Position numbers and translations under genes: made by a program. From assembly GCA_001839685.1 (NCBI GenBank), contig MLAK01000693.1, positions 7,000-70,999 of the forward strand: a stretch of 64,000 nt of DNA, written 5' to 3'. Below the pieces are notes generated by a model that was not told where the DNA came from, did not search any database, and saw only the letters and a list, made by a program, of their open reading frames with translations. Below, in pieces: positions 10,078 to 18,529 of the stretch (within the stretch, counting starts at the first letter, position 1; every line of letters begins with the position of its first letter). The DNA is from Tritrichomonas foetus. Taxonomy: Eukaryota; Parabasalia; Tritrichomonadida; Tritrichomonadidae.

Positions 10078-10708
10078 GATAATAAAATTTCTAAATCCAC
10101 AAAAATCGACTAAAAGCTTTTGTGAATATTTTACGTTGAAAATTAGATAACTATATTGACGTTTGAAATTCAAAAAGTTTTATGTTCGATATAAAATCAT
10201 GTACGTTTATTATATGAATGTGCTATTCAATTATTTTTTAAGAATATAAATGGTCTCTGATAAAATGCCAATATTGATATAACAAGCTATTGTAAATCAT
10301 ATCCATAATTAGCATGAGTTGATATATCATTCTCAAACTATGTGTTGGTACGTGATTTTAACATTGAGGACTCAAAACCATCTAATTTAACTTTCTGAAA
10401 CCAATTGTAAAATTAAAATCTCTCAATTTATAAATAGACATACACTTGCTTTTCTTTAATTAATATGATGCACATGATGGCATATAAACTTTCCTCTATT
10501 TAGGAATCTTTCTTTTTAATTGATGATGCTGAATGAATTTTCAATCATCTATGAATGATTTCACGTGCTATTTTGAAATAATGATGAATTCTGATTTATG
10601 TGAGAAATAAGTAAAGTTCGTTCATTCATATTCTCTACGAACTTCACAACTTCATTGAAGGAAAAAAAAATTCTTAAAAATTAGCTTTGTTATGGAAATA
10701 TAAGATAT

Positions 10709-10797
10709 TATACATCAGCACTTCAACCAAATTGAAAAAGATTTCGATCAAATTTGGTCTATTCAAATTCAAATTCATCTGGCTTGTATTAACTTCC
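10709..10797 (+). repeat. Hairpin repeat, copy 1
   Basis: It shares its layout with the repeat at 10906-10998: TATACxTCAGCAC, a stem-loop, then ATCTGGCTT and AACTTC. The stem is ACCAAATT (10726-10733) with AATTTGGT (10751-10758). The 17-nt loop contains GAAAAAGATTTCGA, which is conserved between copies. Confidence 0.6.
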
Positions 10798-10905
10798 TTG
10801 TTATATAATGAGCATGAATGCTTAAGTTTGAATAAAAACTAACAGCCCTTTACTCTTGTAAAAATGAAAACATATCAAAAAGTCATGTCCACTCTCAAAA
10901 ATTCT

Positions 10906-10998
10906 TATACCTCAGCACGACGACCAAACTTGAAAAAGATTTCGACCTAGTTTGGTCAATTCTAAAGGTTATTTTGAATATCTGGCTTAACTTCTGGT
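10906..10998 (+). repeat. Hairpin repeat, copy 2
   Basis: The stem is GACCAAACT (10922-10930) with AGTTTGGTC (10949-10957) and an 18-nt loop sharing GAAAAAGATTTCGA with copy 1. The T:A pair of copy 1 is C:G here, so the two sides changed together and pairing is kept. The repeats are 197 bp apart in the same orientation. Confidence 0.6.
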
Positions 10999-11087
10999 TG
11001 TAATGCTGAGATATACTTTATATATTTGCATATTAAAAAAAAATATTTATTCAATACAAATTTCTAAAAAATAAAAATTAAAACAGC

Positions 11088-11693
11088 TTATTGTGGAAGC
11101 GGAACATCACCCAAACATTGTCTAATCTCTTCTGTTGCTTTTGCCAAGTTTTTCGGAAAGGCCCCAATTCGGCGTGAAAAACCGCCATCGCCCGAATCTG
11201 TGTAAGTGTTGACATAATGAGTCATTGCAAGCCTAAAATTGACTATATTTGCTTCTTTTTTCGGAGTCATTGTGATAATAAAGCGACAAGTTGGAAAAAC
11301 TGAGATTGCATTTAAGAATAATGAAATCATAGCATTTGCATGAATTGCTGGTACAAACTCTAAAAGATCTTCAACTACAAGAAGCTCCAGTGGCTGATCT
11401 TGATAAATGTGAAGGCCTGAAGCGATCTGAATCAGCGATATTTGATCAGTCGCCCATTTGTAAAGAATTCTGTCGAAACATGATATACTGTCATTGTTCG
11501 AGTTATTATGTATGATACTGTCATCAACTAACTTTCGCTCAGCTTTGCTTTTGCGAGCGATAATCAAACATAGTGAATCTGAATATTCGTTTAATATGCT
11601 TGTTGCATAGTCATAAACAAATGTGGTTTTACCAGAATCCGATTTGCCGAACACAAGACATTTGATGCATGGATCGTTTGGAAGAGAATGCAT
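11088..11693 (-). CDS. Small RecA-fold P-loop ATPase, possibly SWSAP1-like
   Basis: The frame extends to a GTG, but the first ATG is at 11693, giving 201 aa (MHSLPND start). A Walker A motif GKSDSGKTT lies near residues 17-25. A hydrophobic strand LELLVVEDLLEF near residues 101-112 fits Walker B, and IITMTPKKEA may be a sensor strand. The size and order resemble the short RAD51-paralogue-like ATPase SWSAP1, which works with a SWIM-domain protein in homologous recombination. That link is tentative: the match rests on overall layout and the P-loop, not on diagnostic motifs. No partner gene is nearby. Confidence 0.55.
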   Translation of the reverse strand: MHSLPNDPCIKCLVFGKSDSGKTTFVYDYATSILNEYSDSLCLIIARKSKAERKLVDDSIIHNNSNNDSISCFDRILYKWATDQISLIQIASGLHIYQDQPLELLVVEDLLEFVPAIHANAMISLFLNAISVFPTCRFIITMTPKKEANIVNFRLAMTHYVNTYTDSGDGGFSRRIGAFPKNLAKATEEIRQCLGDVPLPQ

Positions 11694-12393
11694 AGGAATG
11701 AAGTTCACTCATAATGATTTTGAATATATATTTGGCTATACTCAACTTCATCTGTGAGTTGCCACTTTTTCATCTAACAATTCTCATGAGACATTTTTCT
11801 GACATTTTATAGAAATAATTTTTAAAATATAAAATAAATCCAAACGCGTATACAATTTTTTCAGTGATAAGTGGCTCCTTTTTTAGTTATTCTAGTGATG
11901 AGTAATAAGGAGGAATGGTGTAAGAATCAATGATTGGGTAAACAGCAAAAGTATAAAAATCATTAATTTTCACACGATTATTAATTTGAAAAGATCTGTT
12001 ATGTGGTTATTTCATGGTTTTTACTTGATTTAACTGGCTATTACATTTTTTTTAAAAAACATATTTTTCAACGAACAATAACTTAATGAGTATTGATTCA
12101 GCTGCTTTATAGAGAGAATTTAAAACATTCATATATATTAATAAAGTGACGTTGAAGGAATTTTATAATCAAATTTGATGAATTTACTTATTTATTCTTT
12201 CAAATTTAGTTATTTGTAATAATTAATATGTAAAATAATATTAATACCAAATTTAATAAAATATGAAACAAACAAAATTACAAAGATATTTTTATTTTAT
12301 TATTTAGCAACTTTTTGAAAGTTTTTTCATTCAATCCATATCAAACGAAAATTTTTAAATTGTGAGATTCGACCGTTTACCCAATTTTTTGAC
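11694..12393. other. Divergent intergenic region
   Basis: About 700 bases of AT-rich DNA separate the divergent ATPase and BRAP2-like genes and must contain both promoters. No repeat, RNA or recognisable initiator motif could be supported. Confidence 0.5.
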
Positions 12394-13689
12394 ATGGGTG
12401 ATACTCACGAGACAGATTCAAACAATATTTCCCAAGCCATTCAAATTCTATGTCGTGAAAAAACGCCACCGTCAGCAAATCAGATTTTTTTATCGCCAGA
12501 ACCCGAAGTTCCAATTGTTTTAATTCGCGATCTCCGACTTTATTATTCGCCATCCGATATATGTAACTACGCTTTCTCACTTAAAGAACTTTGTAGTCAT
12601 TCGCTTCTTCTCGTTTCCGCAACTTCTCCGTCGTTTGTATTACTTCAGAAAACCAGCACGATTGAAGCAGCAAAAGCTCTCATGAGTGAAGTCAAAAAGC
12701 ATCCAAATCCAATATGCTCAATGGATTCTTTTGAGTTCGACTACGTCCATTCCGTCTCATTTCAATCCCCATCACTATCGCACCTCTATTGCAGTTTTAT
12801 GAGCCTTTCGCTTGAAGACATAAATTGTGCGATTTGTCTGAATCCATGCAATTCAGAATTCATGCTGTTTAGTTTACCCTGTGCGCACACACTTCACACA
12901 CGCTGTATGATCAAAATGTCTCAATGGGAATGTCCAATATGTCGCTATACACCCATTTCATCGCTTGATGTAGCATGTTGTGAAATATGCAACTCATTTG
13001 ATCGACCATTTGTTTGTTTATGTTGTGCTCGCTCTTTCTGTCATGAGCATTGTCACCAGCACTACAAGCATACTGGTCATGCCTACTGCGCCTCTGCAGA
13101 CGGGCGAGAAACCTGGAATTTGATGAGCGGCTCATCAATGAAACGATTGGCGGTTGACAAAAGCGGAGAATTTGTTGAAATGTGTGCAAAAGACGATATG
13201 CTCAGAAACTATCTTGAAGCTGCGCTTGAAGAACAAATTGCAATCCATAAGTCACTTAGTATGCAACAATTAAAGCATGAAAACGATATGATTGAAAGTG
13301 AAAAGAAAAGATTGGCAAATTTAATTCAAGAAAGAAAAAGAAAAATCGAAGAAAAGGAAAAATTAATCGAAGCAAAAGAAATGAAAGAAAAAAGACTCAA
13401 ATATGCAACTCAAATTTTACAGAATTTAAAAACAAGATTGACTGTTTTACCATCTGAAAATTCACAGCTTGAAATTGAAAATGAAAAATTAGAAAAACAA
13501 GTCGAAGAACAAAGCGAACTTATAAAAGATATGGAAGGAACTTGTTGCATAACAGCTGCAGCAGTTCTAAAAGGAAAAAATGAAGAAGTTCACGTGAAAT
13601 TTAACAACAATAACACAAGTCAAAATCGAGCGACTTCAACCCATACGGCCACTACTCCTGCACCTCCACCAAGACGGAAGAAGAAATAA
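12394..13689 (+). CDS. BRAP: BRAP2-type E3 ubiquitin ligase (RING + ZnF-UBP)
   Basis: The 431-aa product has the full domain order of BRCA1-associated protein 2 / yeast Etp1. An N-terminal RRM-like BRAP2 domain lies at about 38-110. A RING-H2 spans 145-183, with Cys145, Cys148, Cys163, His165, His168, Cys171, Cys180 and Cys183. A ZnF-UBP domain at about 195-255 has paired Cys and His (CEIC, CLCC, FCHEHCHQH, KHTGHA). A long coiled coil covers about 262-385, with a basic Thr/Pro-rich tail. In other eukaryotes the ZnF-UBP binds the free ubiquitin C-terminus and the RING transfers ubiquitin; BRAP2 modulates MAPK signalling and nuclear import. Start is the first ATG of the frame. Identification is firm. 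Confidence 0.93.
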   Translation: MGDTHETDSNNISQAIQILCREKTPPSANQIFLSPEPEVPIVLIRDLRLYYSPSDICNYAFSLKELCSHSLLLVSATSPSFVLLQKTSTIEAAKALMSEVKKHPNPICSMDSFEFDYVHSVSFQSPSLSHLYCSFMSLSLEDINCAICLNPCNSEFMLFSLPCAHTLHTRCMIKMSQWECPICRYTPISSLDVACCEICNSFDRPFVCLCCARSFCHEHCHQHYKHTGHAYCASADGRETWNLMSGSSMKRLAVDKSGEFVEMCAKDDMLRNYLEAALEEQIAIHKSLSMQQLKHENDMIESEKKRLANLIQERKRKIEEKEKLIEAKEMKEKRLKYATQILQNLKTRLTVLPSENSQLEIENEKLEKQVEEQSELIKDMEGTCCITAAAVLKGKNEEVHVKFNNNNTSQNRATSTHTATTPAPPPRRKKK

Positions 13690-13915
13690 AACTGTTTCGA
13701 TGAAATATGCGGTTTAATTATGTTTGTATCACTAAAATCGATTTAGCAAATATTATTCTTTTTTATGTAACTATATTTTCTATGTATCATGTGCAAAACG
13801 GTAGCTAAACCATTAATGAATATAAATCTCTTTGATTCAGAAATTGCACAGGATGGGGAAATAATAATAATAAAATTTAAAATGATAGTTTATGTGTAAA
13901 TTTTATATATCTTAT

Positions 13916-14830
13916 CTATTCATCATCTACAGCCTGACCAGATGCTGCTTCTTTATTTGTACTCGAAAAGTCAAAAGGACGTTCAAACTGGTGTAGAACA
14001 CCTCCTCTAGTGATAAGCGACATGCGGCCGTTAATGATTGATGGTGCAGATGCCCAAGGAGTTTCTGCAAGATATTTTCCTCGTTTGAACTGTCCAACAT
14101 CCTCACTGAAGACAGCAAGAGTCATTGCCTCATCACATCCAATGGAAATGCATGCGTCACCACCCTCATTGGCAAAAAGTGCAACTGCGCCATTTTTGGT
14201 AGCAGGTTTTGTTGTCAATATTGGCGATTTTAATCGACGCGAATCGTATTGCCTAATGCGTCTGTCTTCACCAGTGACAATTAAATGCCCACTTTGGAGA
14301 GAAATTGCAGTCGGTGGAGATGAAAGTGCGCCGGAACGATAGAGGCACTTCATTTCACGCGGATCAATTAATGATACTGTTCTTCCATCTGCAGAGGCGA
14401 GGAGGCCTTCTGAGGAAGTGAAGCAGCATATCTGATCTGGTAGTTTCATCGAACTGACTGTTGTGAGATTTTCCGGATCGATAAGGCGAATTGTATGTGT
14501 GATGTCATTTGCAGCTGCTATATAACTATTCGCGCTCCCTTTCGTGAGAGATTCGAGTGCTGAATAAAATCCGTATTTTTGAGTAACAGAGTTAGTTTTT
14601 GTTGTATCGGAGGCAACTGTAACGTCTCCTGTTTCAGTGATCATGTAAAGTTGGTCGTTGTGAAGCTGGATATCGTAAATCTGACTTGGTAATGTTAGAA
14701 TTTCTTTGTTTTCGGAATATAAAGTGGATCCATTTGTGTATACGATAGATTCATTGTAAATAGCTAATCTTTTTCTGTAGCAACCAAGGGTAAGTGGCTT
14801 CTCGGAGATGACCCTTGTTTCCACACTCAT
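13916..14830 (-). CDS. WD40-like beta-propeller protein
   Basis: Start is the ATG at the complement of 14828-14830; the frame is open ten codons more to a TTG. The 304-aa product consists of repeated four-strand units ending in motifs such as TIRLIDPENL, TVSLIDPREM and IRQYDSRRL, typical of degenerate WD40 blades. About six to seven blades fit the length, so the whole protein is one propeller with a short polar tail. No extra domain identifies a complex. It is a scaffold of unknown partnership. It is convergent with the BRAP2-like gene, with 226 bp between stops. Confidence 0.75.
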   Translation of the reverse strand: MSVETRVISEKPLTLGCYRKRLAIYNESIVYTNGSTLYSENKEILTLPSQIYDIQLHNDQLYMITETGDVTVASDTTKTNSVTQKYGFYSALESLTKGSANSYIAAANDITHTIRLIDPENLTTVSSMKLPDQICCFTSSEGLLASADGRTVSLIDPREMKCLYRSGALSSPPTAISLQSGHLIVTGEDRRIRQYDSRRLKSPILTTKPATKNGAVALFANEGGDACISIGCDEAMTLAVFSEDVGQFKRGKYLAETPWASAPSIINGRMSLITRGGVLHQFERPFDFSSTNKEAASGQAVDDE

Positions 14831-14992
14831 TTGAATGAAAGACGATAAATATGAACACAATTAGAGTCTTTGATGTTAGTTGATATCATGAAAAATGAAA
14901 TGAATGTCAACCTAACATTGCCATGATTTTCCCATTCAACATCATTTAATGGCCTTTCTTGTCAGAAAATAATAAAAGCATGCGATTATGAT

Positions 14993-15211
14993 AGGACTTT
15001 TTTTCCAATGAGATTTTTTTTTTTGACAAACAATAATGTAAATGTGATGTGACTTTGTTAATCTTTTCGACTCATTTGGTCATTGGAGTAGGCTCAACGA
15101 GTGAACACAGCTCCTCCAAGTCGAAGCCAAAGAACAGGCTAAGTTCACATTTCATTTGCCAGTTAAGTTTTTTCCACTTTTGACCTTTATTTGACCTTTA
15201 TTTCACATTAA
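14993..15211 (-). mobile_element. GC-rich foldback/MITE-like element, copy 2
   Basis: Its reverse complement aligns with the element at 3861-4121. The arms are TGTAAATGTGATGTGACTTTG near 15037 and the inverted CACATTTCATTTGCC ending at 15160. The interior shares TTCGACTCATTTGGTCATTGGAG, and its right flank carries TGACCTTTATTTGACC, matching the left flank of copy 1 in reverse. The central part is shorter than in copy 1. The element sits in the divergent promoter interval between the propeller gene and the next gene downstream. Confidence 0.65.
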
Positions 15212-15383
15212 GCATTCATGTATGATCATAAGGAATTCCCATCAGAAATGCTTAATCATGAATATAAACATATAAATAAAAATATAAATTGTTATATCAT
15301 ATTAATTATATTTAATATTTAACAAAGTAGAAATCGAATATGAAAATGGAATCTTATTAAAAACAAAGTCTATATATATTATA

Positions 15384-15713
15384 TCAATGAAGAGAATCAA
15401 TGTAATGTGCTAATTTTGGAATGAAAACTGCACCAACTCCAAAGCCAATCGAATTCAATAATAATTTCTGGATGAACGTTTTGAAAGCACCTTTTCCATT
15501 TTCGGCTTCAAACCTTCGATATATCACCTGAATTTTTTCGAAAAGCGATAATTCTTTTGGCTCAGAATATTCTTGACCATTTTTTAGATTATTGATGATT
15601 TGTACAACGTTTAATGAGTCCGATTCATTTTCGTCAGTGGTAAAACGATTTCCACCTTCATTGTTTTCTTCACATGGGCTATTCTGCTGTTCAGTTTCAA
15701 GATTATCTTTCAT
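15384..15713 (-). CDS. Small protein with C-terminal membrane segment
   Basis: This 109-aa frame starts with ATG. Residues 1-35 are acidic and polar. Residues 36-56 contain VVQIINNLKNGQ, faintly like the short motif at the end of PEX14-type proteins. The end has one hydrophobic stretch (LLLNSIGFGVGAVFIPKL) followed by a short polar tail, so a tail-anchored topology with a cytosolic N-terminus is plausible. No family is assigned. A neighbouring kinase-like gene starts 146 bp away on the other strand. The composition is gene-like and the frame is long for its setting, so I think it is real. Confidence 0.55.
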   Translation of the reverse strand: MKDNLETEQQNSPCEENNEGGNRFTTDENESDSLNVVQIINNLKNGQEYSEPKELSLFEKIQVIYRRFEAENGKGAFKTFIQKLLLNSIGFGVGAVFIPKLAHYIDSLH

Positions 15714-15859
15714 TGTTGATAATAAACTTTTTCTGATTTTATATCGCCATATATATTCAAAGATATCTTACATTTTTTCACATAACAATTCATGTATTCA
15801 AGAAATATTGGCAAAAATAAAAATCTTGTATTGTTCTAAAATAAAGATCTTCATATTGT

Positions 15860-16870
15860 ATGAGCACAAATTATATTTCGAAAGATTTTCCAGGATACCT
15901 TCTTAACATTGAAGAATTTACTCCAGTTGAAGCAATTGAAGTTGTTGGATCCACCATGAATGCAGTTTTTATTCATAATGAAACAGGCCGAAAGTTTCAT
16001 GTCAGATTTCCACCAATTGAGTCAAGCTACGATGTTGTAAAAGCACAGCGACAATACATGAGTGAGGTTTGGATGTCCATGCGAGTTAGGCATCCATGCA
16101 TTCAATTATTCAAAGGATTTTCCCTTCTTCGTGATTGCGAAAATGAACGCACACAATTCACATCAGGTTTGTTTTTCGATTACCACGGCAATCTAACACT
16201 CCAAGATTTAATCGATGCAGAAATTCGAGGAGAAGCACCATCTGGTTGGACACCAACGAAAAAATCATGCGTTATCTTTGGAATCACAGCTGCCATCAAT
16301 TACCTCCATTCAATGCGCGTTATGCATCGAAATCTGAAAACAACAAAAATATTAATTGACGAAAACTTCGAACCAGTTCTGTCCGATTTGTCTGATGCTA
16401 TCGTTCTTCAACCAGATGAAATGTGCGCAGACTACAATGTCGGAACGATGTTATGGAGGTCTCCGGAAATGGCCAAAAGAGAACCATATGACTTTAGTTC
16501 TGACATTTTCGCATATGGCCAAATAATTATGACAATCCTCACTTTGAAGTTACCATTTAAAGATGGGACAGATGTCGCTACAGCCCTGAGCACCTGGGAT
16601 GACAATGTAGTTGATAATAATGATATACCGGAAATTTTCAATGATGGATACATTGAATTGTATACAAATGCATGCTCACTGAGCAACAGGTCACCAATCA
16701 CTGCATTTTACCAATACCTCACAGTGAACGATGATGTGTTCTGGCCTGGCACCAATGTAAAAGAGTACCTCGCTTATAGAAACCGAATTATTGAGCACGA
16801 CAAAGCATATGAAAAAGAACTTGAAGAGATAATGAAAGGAAACGATGAAGAAGAAGAAAATGCTGAATGA
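15860..16870 (+). CDS. TKL-like pseudokinase
   Basis: The 336-aa product is almost entirely one protein kinase fold, but the catalytic residues are changed. The beta-3 Lys position reads FHVRF (Arg49 instead of Lys). The HRD motif is HRN at 156-158 (MHRNLKTTKILID). The DFG motif is DLS at 176-178 (LSDLSDA). The glycine loop is not recognisable. Structural motifs are kept: alpha-C Glu69, a GTMLWRSPEMAKREPYDFSSDIFAYG segment covering the APE and DxxxxG helix, and C-lobe helices. With both catalytic Asp and Lys lost it is unlikely to phosphorylate. Trichomonads have large families of such TKL-like proteins, probably regulators or scaffolds. It has an acidic C-terminal tail. Confidence 0.85.
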   Translation: MSTNYISKDFPGYLLNIEEFTPVEAIEVVGSTMNAVFIHNETGRKFHVRFPPIESSYDVVKAQRQYMSEVWMSMRVRHPCIQLFKGFSLLRDCENERTQFTSGLFFDYHGNLTLQDLIDAEIRGEAPSGWTPTKKSCVIFGITAAINYLHSMRVMHRNLKTTKILIDENFEPVLSDLSDAIVLQPDEMCADYNVGTMLWRSPEMAKREPYDFSSDIFAYGQIIMTILTLKLPFKDGTDVATALSTWDDNVVDNNDIPEIFNDGYIELYTNACSLSNRSPITAFYQYLTVNDDVFWPGTNVKEYLAYRNRIIEHDKAYEKELEEIMKGNDEEEENAE

Positions 16871-17088
16871 ACAAAAAAAAAATAAACTATTTATATGTTC
16901 TTATATTTATACAAATGTATATAAATCACGAGTTTTTAGTTATTGGAATGAAGTTAACTAAAGGAATGTTAACTTCAGTATCGATGTTTTTATTGAAAAA
17001 GTTGAGCAGACATTATCATTATTTAGGAAAATAATTGAATAGTTTTCGAGGTGAAATATTCAATTGGCAAGGTGAAAATTTAAAAATC

Positions 17089-18078
17089 ATGAATACTAAA
17101 ATCGCTGATGAAATTTTGTTATCGACTTCTCCACCCGAACAGAGTCCATTTTCAAGATCATCCGCATTTCTAACAGGATTTGCTGTTGGCGGACTTGCTC
17201 AAACCTTGTCGACGCCAATCGGAAATATTATCAAATTGATTCCTTATTCTCCGCTCTCGCTTTCAGCCGCCATCCAAGACCAATACATTGAAGAAGGGCT
17301 TCTGTCCTTCTGGAAGGGCAATTTAGAAAATGTTTTAATATCGGCGCCAAGGTCTGCCTTTCAATTTTGTATCTACCACTCAATTCTCAGCCCAATGTCT
17401 GAACAAAGTTGGATGAAACGGATTTTAGCAGGATCTTTTTCAGGAATTTTATCTCGTTCAATAATTTATCCGCTATCCTCCTTAAAATATCACAAAACCG
17501 AATATTTAGATTCAAATGGCATCTTTTCCAAAATGAAAAGGATTTATGAATCAGAAGGCATTCTATCTTTCTATCGCGGGTTTTTCTCGGATCTGCCATT
17601 TTCAATCATTTCTGAAACAATTCAATCTTCACTTTTTGCAGGTGCATCAAAAACATATCGAATTAGTCAGAGCTTCCTCGAAAGATTCTACCTCTCAACA
17701 ACAACAGCATTAGTGTCAAAGTTTTTAACTTTTCCAATTTCAACAATTCAAAGGAATTTGTTGATTTCTTTTAATTCGAATTCACATTCTGATTTTTTAA
17801 ACCAATCGCAAAAGCAGTTAGCGAGACGAAATCCAAGTAAATTGAGCCAAATCGGCAGCATAACCAAAAAAATATATAAAGAAAAGAAAATATTCGGTTT
17901 TTATGATGGATTTTTATCAAACATTGTTGAAGATGTTCCAAGAATGGCTTTGAATTTCATAATTCTTGAGCAAGTTGGAAGAATGATGGAAAACAGACGG
18001 AAATTGATTCAAATTCACAAAAAACGAGTGGAACCTGTTGAAACTCCAGGACCAGTTCGAACCTGGAGTTGGTTTTGA
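17089..18078 (+). CDS. Mitochondrial carrier family protein
   Basis: The first ATG is at 17089 (329 aa); the frame is open from a TTG at 17035. Three repeats of about 100 residues each carry a degenerate carrier signature at the end of the odd helix: STPIGNIIKL, YPLSSLKYHK and FPISTIQRNL, against the usual PxD/ExxK/R. Each is followed by the matrix-side motif (EEGLLSFWKGN, SEGILSFYRGF, KKIFGFYDGF). The acidic residue of the first signature is replaced, so the salt-bridge network is atypical. In trichomonads such carriers sit in the hydrogenosome membrane and exchange nucleotides or metabolites; the substrate cannot be told. Confidence 0.85.
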   Translation: MNTKIADEILLSTSPPEQSPFSRSSAFLTGFAVGGLAQTLSTPIGNIIKLIPYSPLSLSAAIQDQYIEEGLLSFWKGNLENVLISAPRSAFQFCIYHSILSPMSEQSWMKRILAGSFSGILSRSIIYPLSSLKYHKTEYLDSNGIFSKMKRIYESEGILSFYRGFFSDLPFSIISETIQSSLFAGASKTYRISQSFLERFYLSTTTALVSKFLTFPISTIQRNLLISFNSNSHSDFLNQSQKQLARRNPSKLSQIGSITKKIYKEKKIFGFYDGFLSNIVEDVPRMALNFIILEQVGRMMENRRKLIQIHKKRVEPVETPGPVRTWSWF

Positions 18079-18529
18079 ATTGTCATATTTCATTTCAATT
18101 GTTGAATTGTCATTTTGTTTTTTTATGATTGTTTTATTTTGTTTATATTTTATGAATTACTTAAACGAATTACGTAAGTAAAGAATACTATAAAGCAGAA
18201 CTCTTCATCTCATTGTGTTTTTTCTATAATTTTACAAAAATAAAACTTCAAGTTTTGAATACAATTTCTTTGGTGACTTGGAAAACAATGATTTATTCAT
18301 AAATGAAGATTCGAATAGGAGAAATTTCAACATCGTTGGTTTGATTTAGATATTCATTTCATTATGATTCATGACTCATATTTAGGAATTAATAATAAAT
18401 GAATGATAATTGTTATTATTGAGGAAAATCTCACAAATATTTTTTGATGGTTATTTTTTCACACAGGAAATTGACCATAGATTTTATATTAACCAAGAAA
18501 TTGACCATTAATTAGTTAACGTATACCAA
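18079..18529. other. Intergenic
   Basis: AT-rich DNA containing the 3' flank of the carrier gene and the promoter side of the NGQ-repeat gene. No further feature was seen. Confidence 0.5.

Larger units (their letters stand above)
10078..11087. other. Intergenic with two hairpin repeats
   Basis: There is no gene in this 1-kb stretch between the NEK gene and the small ATPase. It contains a diverged pair of hairpin-forming repeats (10709-10797 and 10906-10998), which are listed separately. Confidence 0.6.
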
